This document shows positions 7,930-16,701 of a stretch of 64,000 nucleotides of DNA, piece after piece (within the stretch, counting starts at the first letter, position 1; every line of letters begins with the position of its first letter). The position numbers and the translations under genes were made by a program. The stretch comes from Lentisphaeria bacterium (GTDB lineage: Bacteria; Verrucomicrobiota; Lentisphaeria; Victivallales; Victivallaceae), in NCBI GenBank assembly GCA_017457105.1, contig JAFTIA010000086.1, positions 1 through 64,000 on the forward strand, written 5' to 3'. The notes below the pieces were generated by a model, which worked only from the letters and a program-made list of their open reading frames with translations, searched no databases and was not told the DNA's origin.

Positions 7930-9501
7930 ATGGACATTATCAGAACTCCAGATCAAATTCTCAGACAGTATATTACTGCAAAACGTCCCATTGTTTACAT
8001 TAACCATTTTGACTTTGAGGCAGTAGATAGGATCATACAAAATGCCGCAGGTGCTTTTGCGAAACGAGGTTTCAAGATTATCGAATTTACAGAGGCTGAC
8101 GGTTGGGTTGACTTTGAAACCAAGAACCCCAAGTCATCTTCTGATAATGACCTTGCCAACTTTTTGCAAAAGATAAATACAGATCAGTTTAAAAGTGAGA
8201 AAAAAGAACTGATTGTTGTCCTGAAGGAAGTACATGACAGTCTTCAGGATAAACGCGTTTATTCGGCGCTTCAAGCCATTGCCAGACGCAAAAGTATGGC
8301 AAACGATGTACCTGGCGATTATTATCGTGTAACTGTCATTATTGTTGACAGTCGTTTGATTATTCCAAGAGAAATTGAAAAGCTTATTACCATTGTTGAT
8401 ATACGGCCTCCCGCTCCGGAAGAAATTGAAAAAATTCTCCGTGATGTTGCAGAAGCTGATGATGGAGAAATTGAAGAATCTGCAATGAAAGAACTGGTTA
8501 TGGCATTGAACGGTCTTTCAGAGTTTGAAATAATACAAATCACCAAATTGGCTCTGGCAAACGATGGAGTCATCGACAAAGATGACTTGAATCTGATTTT
8601 TGAAGAAAAACGACAGGCAATTCAGAAATCTGGATTACTTGAACTTTATTATGTGCCTAAAGGTGGTTCTGAGCAGAAAAAAGATATTGGAGATTTTGAC
8701 AACCTGTTAGAGTATTTGGATGGGAAAGCCCGTATCTTCAAGGATCTTGCAGATGCTAAAGAACATGGCGTAGACAGTCCATCTGGGATCATGCTGGTTG
8801 GCATGCCGGGATGCGGTAAAAGTTTGAGTGTAAAAGCTGTTGCTGATAAGTTTGGTTGTCCTGCGTTGAAAATGGATATTGGCAGACTTTTGGGCAAGTA
8901 TGTCGGTGAAAGCGAAGAAAACTTGCGTCGTGCAATTCAAGTTGCAGAAGCAGCCTCTCCCTGCATTCTCTGGATTGATGAAATTGAAAAAGCATTTGCA
9001 GGTGCTTCGGGCGGAGAAGTTATGACCCGTATGTTCGGTTACTTCTTAACTTGGATGCAGGAAAAGACAGCTCCCGTGTATGTTCTTGCCACAGCCAATA
9101 ATATTTCGGGATTACCTCCGGAATTCACACGGCGTGGTCGTTTTGATGAAATTTTCAAGGTTGATCTTCCCAAAGGGAAGGGTATTGCTGATATTTTCAG
9201 AATCCATGTCAAAAAGCGCAGTGGTCAAGACTTGTCTGATGACATTGACTTTGATTATTTGGCAAAGAAATGCAATGGCAAACTGTATTCAGGAGCTGAC
9301 ATCGCCAGTATGGTCAAATCGGCTGCTGAAATCGCTTATCTGGATCCCCAAGGTCCCCGACAAATTGATCAGGATGACCTTGAGGATTTGATCAGAAGCA
9401 CCACATCCAGCTGTAAAGCCCAGGAAAACAACGAAAGTTACAGACGTATGGTGGATGCACTGGAAAAACTTGAATCCAAACCGGTTTCAAAAAATCAGTA
9501 A
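7930..9501 (+). CDS. Ycf46-like AAA+ ATPase
   Basis: The 523-residue protein has the two-part plan of the Ycf46 group. An N-terminal degenerate AAA-like region (about 1-235: [37 protein letters not shown]) is followed by an active AAA+ module: Walker A GMPGCGKS (291-298), Walker B ILWIDE (346-351), sensor-1 ATANN (about 387-391) and arginine fingers in FTRRGRFDE (399-407). It probably forms a hexameric remodelling or unfolding ring. The neighbouring small proteins (6965, 7404) and the two Asp-box proteins directly behind it (14 and 31-nt gaps) are the likely partners. Family call firm; substrate unknown. Confidence 0.88.
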   Translation: MDIIRTPDQILRQYITAKRPIVYINHFDFEAVDRIIQNAAGAFAKRGFKIIEFTEADGWVDFETKNPKSSSDNDLANFLQKINTDQFKSEKKELIVVLKEVHDSLQDKRVYSALQAIARRKSMANDVPGDYYRVTVIIVDSRLIIPREIEKLITIVDIRPPAPEEIEKILRDVAEADDGEIEESAMKELVMALNGLSEFEIIQITKLALANDGVIDKDDLNLIFEEKRQAIQKSGLLELYYVPKGGSEQKKDIGDFDNLLEYLDGKARIFKDLADAKEHGVDSPSGIMLVGMPGCGKSLSVKAVADKFGCPALKMDIGRLLGKYVGESEENLRRAIQVAEAASPCILWIDEIEKAFAGASGGEVMTRMFGYFLTWMQEKTAPVYVLATANNISGLPPEFTRRGRFDEIFKVDLPKGKGIADIFRIHVKKRSGQDLSDDIDFDYLAKKCNGKLYSGADIASMVKSAAEIAYLDPQGPRQIDQDDLEDLIRSTTSSCKAQENNESYRRMVDALEKLESKPVSKNQ

Positions 9502-9514
9502 GGAGAGGTTTATT

Positions 9515-11728
9515 ATGGCTCAATTCCCATTACTTATGAACGGTGTAGAAGTCTGCACACTCGAAGATTTGAAGAAAAACTTTAATCCTGAAGATCTTGT
9601 GGCATATCGCAAACGCTTTGCTGCTTGGCTCAAGGGCTGGGATTATGATGAAGAAGCTGTTGAAGTCAAGTCGCTTGATCCGGAATTGACTGACGAACAA
9701 TGGCTTGATGAAATATGTAAAATCGTAGATTGTGTAGATGTTTGGCAGGGAATGAAGCAGACATTTAATAACAAAAAGAAAAAAGCCCAAGCCGAAGAAT
9801 TTATAAATGAAGTAAAACAGTTGGACACACCAGAAAAACAAGAAAAACTTTTATCTGAAATATCAATAGAAATATCTCCAGAAAAACATACTCTTCCCAA
9901 AGGAGAAAAGCATTCTTTTTTTGCGACATCTTCAGCTTTTATTGTAAAAAGTGGTAATAAGTGCTTTTTAAGTAAAGATGGAAATGAGTACGATAATATA
10001 TCGTCTGATTTTGTGGCCTGCGAATGGATTTCATGCGTAAATAATCTCTTTGTAAAATGCACAAAAAAACAAATTCAATTTTCCAACAATGGCTTTGATT
10101 GGAAGCTTATTGAAATAAAACATATTCTTAATATCGTAAACCAAAGAGATATCATTATAGATAATATTTTTTATGCAAATAACAAATATATTGTTGTTTG
10201 GAGAAAAAAGAAAACAGATTATTATCGTTTTTCCATTAGCGATAATTTACAAGGAGGTTGGAAAGAGGCTGGGTACATCAAAGAGCCTGTTGAAAAGATT
10301 TCATTTTATAATGATTTTTATTTTGTTCAATCTGGGAATCAAACATTTTATTCAGATAATTTTGAAGATTGGGACGGTATATGGGATGATTATCGAAGAA
10401 TAGCTTCTTATCTTAAAAAAAATTTACCTCCCGGAGTTGAATTAAAAAAAATTGATGAACATTATTATCAACTTGTCGAAAATTATAATCAGTTAACAAT
10501 TCCTGTTTTAGAAAAAAACATTACCATATATTGGAATGGATCTGATATCTTTGTTAATAATACAGACAATTCCCAAAAAATTAACTTAGCTTCTGTTCCT
10601 TTCTCTATTCGTAATATATTTTATACAAACAGTAAACTTTGGATTACCAGCGAGAATGGAGAACTTTTTGCCTGCAATACAACTGTAATGGGAATACCTA
10701 TTGAAAAATTACAGGAAAAGCAAGAGGAAAAGAAGTTTGAGACTAAAAAGAAAAAGAAAATAGTTCCCACTCCGGAAAATATACAGGTAACGATCAATAA
10801 CAAAAAATCACCTTTCTGTGATCCTGTTACAGACGTATTTGTTTGTGAAAAAGGCGTAATGATAAATACGAAGTCTGATCAACTGTATCTCAGCAAGGAT
10901 GGCGAATACTTTACCCCAATTGTTCCTAATAACAGATCTTATCATTATTACAGAAAATTTTCTTACTTGAATGGATATTTTGTATTCCAAGATTCTGATA
11001 CGATTTATTTTTCCCAAGATGGCAGGGAATGGGATTCTTTTGAGTTGGATGATATTCTTCCGGCTGGATCAAAAGATTATGATTCCCCGAATTATAAAAG
11101 TTTGCCATCCATAGAAAATATTGTTTACAATAACAATCGCAAGTCTTTCACAATCTTTTATTCTTTTTACCGAGATGTTGGTGTCGGCAACGACATAACA
11201 AAAATTTATTGCATGAGTACAGCAAGTAAACTTGATGGTTCTTGGACTGACTGGGGCGAAATAAATTCATTCCCGTTTTTGGAGCCAAGAAAGTTCTATT
11301 GGACTCAAGGGAAATATTTTACCAGTGTGAGCTGGGGACAGGAAAAATATGGATATAATGCAAAATATGATAATGGAGTCTATTTTTCTGAAGACGGTTT
11401 AATATGGACACAGGCAGAAGAATCTGATAAAAACTGGCTTGATGGGTTGGAAGTTGAGGATTCAAACATATGGATGCACATAGACTATTGCAACTGTAAA
11501 GATGGACAAATGCGTTACTTCCTCGAAGAAGCAAAAATTATACCATGGGGAGAAATATATTTCTCTCACGGTGATGATACCATTAAAGCATGGAAAGAAG
11601 ATTTTGAACGTCAGCCGGTTTCCGAAGAGTGTGATTTTACAATTAAAACTGTAGTTTGCTTTAATGACAAGTTGTTGATTTTTGGTGAGAATAACGAATT
11701 TGCACTAGGAGAAATTCAGGTAAAATGA
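9515..11728 (+). CDS. Large Asp-box (BNR-like) repeat protein, module order A-B
   Basis: The ATG at 9515 follows AAGGAGAGG. Residues 1-70 form a head domain (LLMNGVEVCTLEDLKKNF, FAAWLKGWDYDEEAVEV) shared almost identically with the 11760 protein. A lysine-rich linker leads to module A (about 128-400) and, after a second linker KKKKKIVPTPEN, module B (about 430-737). Both carry Asp-box repeats S-x-D/N-G-x-x-W/F (FLSKDGNEY, YFSQDGREW, YFSEDGLIW), hallmarks of beta-propeller blades, and end with GENNEF/ENGELF closing strands. No signal peptide is seen, so it is cytosolic unless exported otherwise. Such propellers usually bind ligands or proteins; the operon suggests it works with the AAA+ ATPase. 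Confidence 0.75.
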   Translation: MAQFPLLMNGVEVCTLEDLKKNFNPEDLVAYRKRFAAWLKGWDYDEEAVEVKSLDPELTDEQWLDEICKIVDCVDVWQGMKQTFNNKKKKAQAEEFINEVKQLDTPEKQEKLLSEISIEISPEKHTLPKGEKHSFFATSSAFIVKSGNKCFLSKDGNEYDNISSDFVACEWISCVNNLFVKCTKKQIQFSNNGFDWKLIEIKHILNIVNQRDIIIDNIFYANNKYIVVWRKKKTDYYRFSISDNLQGGWKEAGYIKEPVEKISFYNDFYFVQSGNQTFYSDNFEDWDGIWDDYRRIASYLKKNLPPGVELKKIDEHYYQLVENYNQLTIPVLEKNITIYWNGSDIFVNNTDNSQKINLASVPFSIRNIFYTNSKLWITSENGELFACNTTVMGIPIEKLQEKQEEKKFETKKKKKIVPTPENIQVTINNKKSPFCDPVTDVFVCEKGVMINTKSDQLYLSKDGEYFTPIVPNNRSYHYYRKFSYLNGYFVFQDSDTIYFSQDGREWDSFELDDILPAGSKDYDSPNYKSLPSIENIVYNNNRKSFTIFYSFYRDVGVGNDITKIYCMSTASKLDGSWTDWGEINSFPFLEPRKFYWTQGKYFTSVSWGQEKYGYNAKYDNGVYFSEDGLIWTQAEESDKNWLDGLEVEDSNIWMHIDYCNCKDGQMRYFLEEAKIIPWGEIYFSHGDDTIKAWKEDFERQPVSEECDFTIKTVVCFNDKLLIFGENNEFALGEIQVK

Positions 11729-11759
11729 TTAAGAAGGGTATATGAAGGAGAAATAAACA

Positions 11760-13904
11760 ATGGCTCAATTCCCATTGCTAATGAACGGAACAGAAGTCTG
11801 TACGCTCGAAGACTTGAAGAAAAATTTTAATCCTGTGGAACTTGTTGTATATCGCAAACGCTTTGCTGCTTGGCTCAAGGGCTGGGATTATGATAATGAA
11901 GCTGTTGAAGTAAAGACTTTAGATCAAAATTTGACCGATGACCAATGGCTTAAAGCTATATGCGGAATAATCGGCATATCTGACCAGGAATTTGAAGCCG
12001 GTTTGAATAAAATTAATGAAATAAAAAAAGAAGAACAGGAAAAGGCTGAAAAAAAACTGGCAGAAGAACAACAACGCAAACTCAAAATTGAACAAAAAAA
12101 GAAATTTGATCCAACGCCGGAAAATATTAATATAACAAAAATTTGTTTTCAAAAATCGCCGTTTAGCGAGGCTGTTGAAACTATTTTTACCTGCGAAAAA
12201 GGCATATTGGTAAAAACAATATCTGACTTTCTTTACTTTAGCAGTGATGGGAAAAGTTTTTCTTCTGTTAAAGTGAATGCATGGTCAACCCATCATTATA
12301 CACATTTTTCCTGTTTGAACGGATATTTGCTTTTTCTAGATAGGAATGTTTTTTATTTTTCCGAAAACGGCAGTGATTGGCAATCCTTTAATTTTAAATC
12401 TGTTCTTCCTGCAGGAACAGAGATGCAAAATTTTACATATTTTACAATAGTTCCTTTTGATGGCATTGTTTATGATGATTGTCGGCAACACTTTGTTATT
12501 TTCTATCATTCCCGGGCTGGAAAACATTATCGTGCAACAGCAGAGTTTCTTTCTGGTCCTTGGCATGACCAGAAAGAAATCAGCTCTTTACCTCAATGCC
12601 AATATATAGATTTTGTTTTGGGGAAATATATTGGCGGATCTTATATGCACGATGGGTTGAGTATAGATTACTATTCTGATGATGGTCTGATTTGGAACCC
12701 AATAAATGAATCTGATCAAAAATGGTTAGATGATATTGAAGTAGAAGAAGGCAACAGGTTGATTCATGTTGATTATTGTGATCGCGAAGATGATACCAAA
12801 CGATTCCTTTTCAAATACTACCTGAATTCATGGCGAAAAAATGTTTTCTTTATCGCAGAAGGTATTTTCATTAAAGCATGGAGAAAAGGATATGAGAAAA
12901 AGAGTGTCTCTACTATATGTGATTTTCAATTAAAGAGAATTGCTTGTTTCAAAGATAAGTTATTGATTTTCGGCGAGAATAATGAATTTGCGACAAGTGA
13001 AATACATATGGGAGAAGCAAAAACTTCTGACTCTCAGGAAAGACTTTCGCCTGAAGTTCAAATCCAAATTTCATACGGCAATTACATAGATGTTCCAATA
13101 AAACTTGAAAAATATTCCATATTTTCAACAACATCTGCTTTTATTGTTAAAAGTGGATGCGATTGTTTTTTAAGTAAAGATGGAAAAGAATTTGAAAACA
13201 TTTCTTCGCTCTTTAATTGCTGTGAATGGATTTCTTGTATAAATGACTTTTTTGTTTTGTATGAAAAATCAAAGATTAAAATTTCGAAAGACGGCTTAAA
13301 ATGGAATATCGTAAATATAGAACTAATTACTAAACAAGCTTATCAATCTCATTTCTACTTATATGATATTTTTTATGTCGACAGTAAATATATTGCAATC
13401 TGGAGGAATGAAAACACAACTTGGTATTGTTTTTCAGTCAGTAATTCTTTTGACGGATATTGGGAAGAAATTGGAAGTGTTGAATCGTATACACCGATTG
13501 AAACAATTTCATATTATTCTGGAATATATTTTGCACAGTCTGAAAATGACACATTCTATTCAGAAGATTTAAAGAAATGGTCCAAAGTATGGGATTCTCC
13601 TCTCAATATAGTTTCTTCATTGCAACAACGTTTACCGCTTGGGGTGCAATTTAAAGAAAAGGGGGGACATTATACCATTTCAACTGCCGAAAATAAATTA
13701 ACTGTTTTTCTGTTTGGTCGAGAGTTTTCATTGTCTTGGGACAAAACACATATATTTACGAAAAATTATTCTGATCAAAGAAAGATTTATTTAGCTTCAA
13801 CTTCTTTTCCCATCCATAGTGTATTTTATTGTAATGAAACTCTGTGGATCTCTGGCAACAAAGGTGAACTCGCTTCTGGCAAGATAATATTCAAGGAGGA
13901 TTAA
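11760..13904 (+). CDS. Large Asp-box repeat protein, module order B-A (swapped paralogue)
   Basis: The ATG at 11760 follows GAAGGAGAAATAAACA. The head (1-70) is nearly identical to the 9515 protein, then a highly charged, probably coiled-coil linker (about 83-118, EEQEKAEKKLAEEQQRK) precedes module B (about 120-425, starting DPTPENINITK) and then module A (about 445-714, starting SIFSTTSAFIVKSG). The order of the two modules is therefore reversed relative to its neighbour. Asp-box motifs such as YFSSDGKSF, YFSENGSDW and YYSDDGLIW are visible. No signal peptide. Probably a ligand- or partner-binding double propeller; the linked pair may act together. Confidence 0.75.
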   Translation: MAQFPLLMNGTEVCTLEDLKKNFNPVELVVYRKRFAAWLKGWDYDNEAVEVKTLDQNLTDDQWLKAICGIIGISDQEFEAGLNKINEIKKEEQEKAEKKLAEEQQRKLKIEQKKKFDPTPENINITKICFQKSPFSEAVETIFTCEKGILVKTISDFLYFSSDGKSFSSVKVNAWSTHHYTHFSCLNGYLLFLDRNVFYFSENGSDWQSFNFKSVLPAGTEMQNFTYFTIVPFDGIVYDDCRQHFVIFYHSRAGKHYRATAEFLSGPWHDQKEISSLPQCQYIDFVLGKYIGGSYMHDGLSIDYYSDDGLIWNPINESDQKWLDDIEVEEGNRLIHVDYCDREDDTKRFLFKYYLNSWRKNVFFIAEGIFIKAWRKGYEKKSVSTICDFQLKRIACFKDKLLIFGENNEFATSEIHMGEAKTSDSQERLSPEVQIQISYGNYIDVPIKLEKYSIFSTTSAFIVKSGCDCFLSKDGKEFENISSLFNCCEWISCINDFFVLYEKSKIKISKDGLKWNIVNIELITKQAYQSHFYLYDIFYVDSKYIAIWRNENTTWYCFSVSNSFDGYWEEIGSVESYTPIETISYYSGIYFAQSENDTFYSEDLKKWSKVWDSPLNIVSSLQQRLPLGVQFKEKGGHYTISTAENKLTVFLFGREFSLSWDKTHIFTKNYSDQRKIYLASTSFPIHSVFYCNETLWISGNKGELASGKIIFKED

Positions 13905-13980
13905 TATGTTTAAATTTATTGATTTGCAGAAGAAGATGTGATGCTTTAGTGAATTGATAAAAAACAGAAAGGGTAAAAAA

Positions 13981-14361
13981 ATGAAAGCAAATGAAGCTGA
14001 ACAGGTAAAACAGCAATTTCAGAACGGCACCGATAACTTTTCCGAGAAAGATTTGGATAAAGTTATGGCTGATTCTGAAGTCGCAGAACGGAAAGGCGGT
14101 AAATTAGGCGAGCAGTTCGAAAATTTCAAATTACTGTGGGGGTTGCTCAAAGATTATTATAATAAAGACTATCCCCATGCCCCATGGAAATTGATTGCAG
14201 CTATCGGCTTTGCCGTAGGTTATCTGATATCTCCGGTTGATGTCATTCCGGATCTTATTCCTTTTGCCGGTTTTATTGATGATGCATCTGTTTTTGCATT
14301 GGTTGTCAAAAGTTTTGAATCCGAAATTACTGATTATAAAAGATGGCTCAAGAATAAGTAG
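13981..14361 (+). CDS. DUF1232 (YkvA-family) small membrane protein
   Basis: The ATG at 13981 follows AGAAAGGG. The C-terminal half shows the DUF1232 pattern: PWKLIAAIGFAVGYLISPVDVIPDLIPFAG followed by FIDDA, a helical hairpin with the conserved SPxDxIPD and GxxDD motifs (quoted here in spaced pieces: PWKLIAAIGFAVGYLI, SPVDVIPDLIPFAG). The N-terminal 60 residues are charged and helical. It lies 76 nt after the second Asp-box gene and probably ends that operon. DUF1232 proteins are membrane-associated and poorly characterised. Confidence 0.85.
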   Translation: MKANEAEQVKQQFQNGTDNFSEKDLDKVMADSEVAERKGGKLGEQFENFKLLWGLLKDYYNKDYPHAPWKLIAAIGFAVGYLISPVDVIPDLIPFAGFIDDASVFALVVKSFESEITDYKRWLKNK

Positions 14362-14445
14362 AATTGAAGTTTTTTTATAGACGGTAATATGAAAAAAACG
14401 TCTTAAAATTGAAAAGATAATTGTAAACAGAGGAGCATGTATCAA

Positions 14446-14610
14446 ATGGTTTATTGTGAGTTTGAATATCAATTGAATTGTGGTGGCAATTGGAACCGTA
14501 CCCGGCAGAGATTGCCTCAATGTACTGAAGCGGCAGCTAAAGCATGGGTCAAAAGCCACTATGGCAGCAACGCCGGTTGCGTTGCAATCAAAAATCTTAA
14601 ACAGATTTAA
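14446..14610 (+). CDS. Small hypothetical protein (54 aa)
   Basis: The ATG at 14446 is preceded by AGAGGAG at 14429-14435 (10-nt spacing); another in-frame ATG at 14437 lies too close to that site. The product starts MVYCEFEYQLNCGGNWNR and contains EAAAKAWVKSHYGSNAG. It is basic, with three cysteines and no recognised domain. It precedes the Cys-rich 14633 gene by 22 nt and probably forms a unit with it immediately upstream of the retron RNA. Confidence 0.45.
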   Translation: MVYCEFEYQLNCGGNWNRTRQRLPQCTEAAAKAWVKSHYGSNAGCVAIKNLKQI

Positions 14611-14632
14611 CTGCAGATAAAAGGACTTCGTG

Positions 14633-14860
14633 ATGACACAAAAAACACCTGTGCCGGAGTTTCAGTGGAAACAGGCGATTTGCTGTACCTGTGAGTATTG
14701 GGGCGGCGAACGGGATCTGGATTTCCAAAATGGGCGGTTGATGTATGTACGCGCCCAATATAATCCGCATCCTAAATGTGCCGGGGCTTTGATGAATACC
14801 GGACAAGGCCCGACAAATAGGGCGTGCTCCGGATACAAACGCTGGCATAAATTACCATAA
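14633..14860 (+). CDS. Small Cys-rich protein directly upstream of the retron RNA
   Basis: Start at 14633, after AAGGA with 7-nt spacing (a GTG at 14630 is in frame). The 75 residues contain ICCTCEYWGGERDLDF, a later C in HPKCAGAL and another in RACSGYKRW, so a zinc-binding Cys4 fold is plausible. The stop is only 13 nt before the retron a1 sequence, so it may be transcribed with the retron and is a candidate accessory component. Similar short CxxCxYW proteins are, in my experience, mobile-element passengers; not verified. Confidence 0.5.
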   Translation: MTQKTPVPEFQWKQAICCTCEYWGGERDLDFQNGRLMYVRAQYNPHPKCAGALMNTGQGPTNRACSGYKRWHKLP

Positions 14861-14873
14861 GTATAAAGATTTT

Positions 14874-15193
14874 CATAACTCTCTTTATCAGTTTTCATGC
14901 TGGATTGATCAACAATACAGCGGGAGCGGCGATGTCGCCGTTTTCAAAATGGGAAATCTGTCCCGGCGCGGAAAAATACAGATTTTTCCGCTGTACGCAT
15001 CCGCCCCTTGCGGCGGTTTGCACCGGTCATGCGGTTCGTCAGTACGGTCCAACGCTTTTCGTGTGTGAAACTACGCTTTGCGTAGCACAACACACTTCAA
15101 CGCATTGTCCGTTACTGACGATTCCGCAGCACCGGTACAACTCATCCGCAAAAGCTTTTGCGAAATGAGTTCTATGTGATAAAGAGAGTTATG
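14874..15193 (+). ncRNA. Retron msr-msd non-coding RNA
   Basis: The ends are a perfect 17-nt inverted repeat: a1 CATAACTCTCTTTATCA (14874-14890) and a2 at 15177-15193, which begins TGATAAAGAGAG, the a1/a2 pairing that defines retron RNAs. Between them are msr-type small hairpins (CGGCGA/TCGCCG near 14926-14941; GCGGAAAAA/TTTTTCCGC near 14968-14991; CCGCC/GCGG near 15001-15016), then a long interrupted msd hairpin at 15022-15136 with ACCGGT and TGCGG/CCGCA arms, CGTCAGTA/TACTGACG and a tip CTACGC-TTT-GCGTAG. A further hairpin lies at 15139-15171. The RT gene starts 15 nt downstream. The branching G is probably in the ATACAGCGGGAG region, not proven. At about 320 nt the RNA is on the long side. 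Confidence 0.88.
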
Positions 15194-15207
15194 TTTTTTT
15201 TGACAAT

Positions 15208-16152
15208 ATGACAGGTTTAGACATAAATTTTATGGAAACTTTGCCAATCATCCGTACCGTGGATGAATTGGCAGAGTTACTGTGTACGGATGCCAGACTG
15301 TTATATGCCATATCTAATGAAACTCCGGCTTGGTACAAATGCTTCCAGATTCCCAAAAATAACGGTTCTATGCGGAACATTGAGGCTCCTCGACCGTATT
15401 TGAAAACGATTCAACGCCGGATCCAAAAGAAAATATTGTCGTGTTTTACAGTGCACGATTGTGCAACCGCTTTTCTTCCCGGAAAAAACATTCGTCGCAA
15501 TGCTCTTTTTCATGTTAATAAATCTGTTGTGTTGAATTGTGATATAAAGAATTTTTTCCCTTCATTGAAAAGCCGTGCCGTTTTTGAATTTTTTCGGCGT
15601 AGAACCGGCTACGAGCCGGACGTTTGCATGATGCTTTCCAGATTATGTACATTGTATGGTCATCTGCCGCAGGGTGCTCCCTCCAGTCCGATGCTTTCCA
15701 ATCTTTTGATGTTTGAAATAGATGAAACGATTTGTCAATGGTGTGCAAAACATTATTTAAGTTATTCCAGATACGCTGATGATATGACTTTTTCCGGTGA
15801 AATTGATGTCCGGGTACAAGCAGATATTTTGCAAATGGTCAAGCGAAACTTAACGCTCTTGCATCTGAAACTCAATATTGCCAAAACCAAAGTCTATCGC
15901 AGCAACCGTCGTCAACTGGTTACCGGTCTGGTTGTTAATGAGTATGTCGGTGTTCCGCGAGAAAAAATCCGGGAATTCCGGACATGGTTGTATTACACGG
16001 AATTAGATATTATAAACGAAAATTTTTATTATGATTCGGATGAAATTGAATCCCGCTTGGGCTTGTTAAACTTTTATTACAGTATAAACTGCAATGAAAA
16101 TCTTTTGAGATGGCGTGATCGATTGTTGGAAATTAGAAGAATGTATTCCTGA
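15208..16152 (+). CDS. Retron-type reverse transcriptase
   Basis: A 314-residue RT with retron-specific motifs: motif X NAxxH as NALFH (98-102) and motif Y VTG in LVTGLVVN (238-240). General RT motifs are also present: metal-binding D112 in NCDIKNFFPSL, QGAPSSPMLSN (155-165) and YADD (189-192). It is fused to no other domain. It should reverse-transcribe the RNA at 14874-15193 into branched msDNA. No Shine-Dalgarno is clear before 15208; METLPIIRT at 15232 is an alternative start. Retrons act in anti-phage defence with an effector, but no canonical effector (deoxyribosyltransferase-like, HNH/Septu, TOPRIM, 2-TM) is recognisable nearby; the small genes upstream or the 16269-17559 genes are candidates. 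Confidence 0.93.
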   Translation: MTGLDINFMETLPIIRTVDELAELLCTDARLLYAISNETPAWYKCFQIPKNNGSMRNIEAPRPYLKTIQRRIQKKILSCFTVHDCATAFLPGKNIRRNALFHVNKSVVLNCDIKNFFPSLKSRAVFEFFRRRTGYEPDVCMMLSRLCTLYGHLPQGAPSSPMLSNLLMFEIDETICQWCAKHYLSYSRYADDMTFSGEIDVRVQADILQMVKRNLTLLHLKLNIAKTKVYRSNRRQLVTGLVVNEYVGVPREKIREFRTWLYYTELDIINENFYYDSDEIESRLGLLNFYYSINCNENLLRWRDRLLEIRRMYS

Positions 16153-16179
16153 TTTTTCAAATTCAGTGACAATTTTTCA

Positions 16180-16243
16180 AACCTTCTGCGAATAATAGGA
16201 TAGACAACCTTAAATTCGCAGGAGGTTTTTCTTTGCCTCCTGC
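16180..16243 (+). terminator. Terminator/attenuator with a competing hairpin
   Basis: AACCTTCTGCGAAT (16180-16193) pairs with ATTCGCAGGAGGTT (16214-16227) and is followed by TTT C, closing the retron unit. The same 3' arm GCAGGAGG (16218-16225) can also pair with CCTCCTGC (16236-16243). It ends 25 nt before the ATG at 16269, so it may regulate readthrough into that gene. Confidence 0.7.
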
Positions 16244-16268
16244 ACAAACAAAGAAAGGGATTTATCCT

Positions 16269-16700
16269 ATGAAAAAAGACATCACAGTGCAGGAGCTGAT
16301 CAATCAGCTGAACCAAATCGAAAACAAAAATATTCCGGTGGATATTGTTCTGCTGGATGACGGTATCGGGCCCCTGAAAAAAGGAGAGCATACCCGCTTT
16401 GAAAAATTGGTTTTCAATACTTCCAAACCCAGCGGAAAAGTCGTTTCTGTGTCGCTGGGCGTTGATGGTATGGAAAAATATGTCAGAGAAGAATTTGATG
16501 ATTTTGTGTCCGTTGCAGATAAGCCGGAATGTCAGGCGGAAATCGAAGAATGGACGCAACTCTTTCGCGGCGACCGGCAATTCGCCATTGATATGCTGGA
16601 CTATCACAACCGCTGTGCCTGGTCCCGTGCTTGTGCCAATGCCAAGCCTGAAGATTTTCTCGAACCCGATGAAAAAATGCCAAATAAGGAGGTTAAATAA
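16269..16700 (+). CDS. Hypothetical protein (143 aa)
   Basis: The ATG at 16269 follows AGAAAGGGA. The N-terminal third (MKKDITVQELINQLNQIENK, then VDIVLLDDGIGPL) suggests a small alpha/beta fold; the C-terminus has a helical ECQAEIEEWTQLF and HNRCAWSRACANA. I recognise no family. It ends 1 nt before the 16702 gene and an AAGGAGG within its tail serves that gene, so the two are an operon. No signal peptide or membrane helix. Confidence 0.55.
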   Translation: MKKDITVQELINQLNQIENKNIPVDIVLLDDGIGPLKKGEHTRFEKLVFNTSKPSGKVVSVSLGVDGMEKYVREEFDDFVSVADKPECQAEIEEWTQLFRGDRQFAIDMLDYHNRCAWSRACANAKPEDFLEPDEKMPNKEVK

Positions 16701-16701
16701 A

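Noticed and set aside
13905-13980. Short frame between the second Asp-box gene and the DUF1232 gene
   Set aside because: Only 11 codons (MFKFIDLQKKM) with no independent support.
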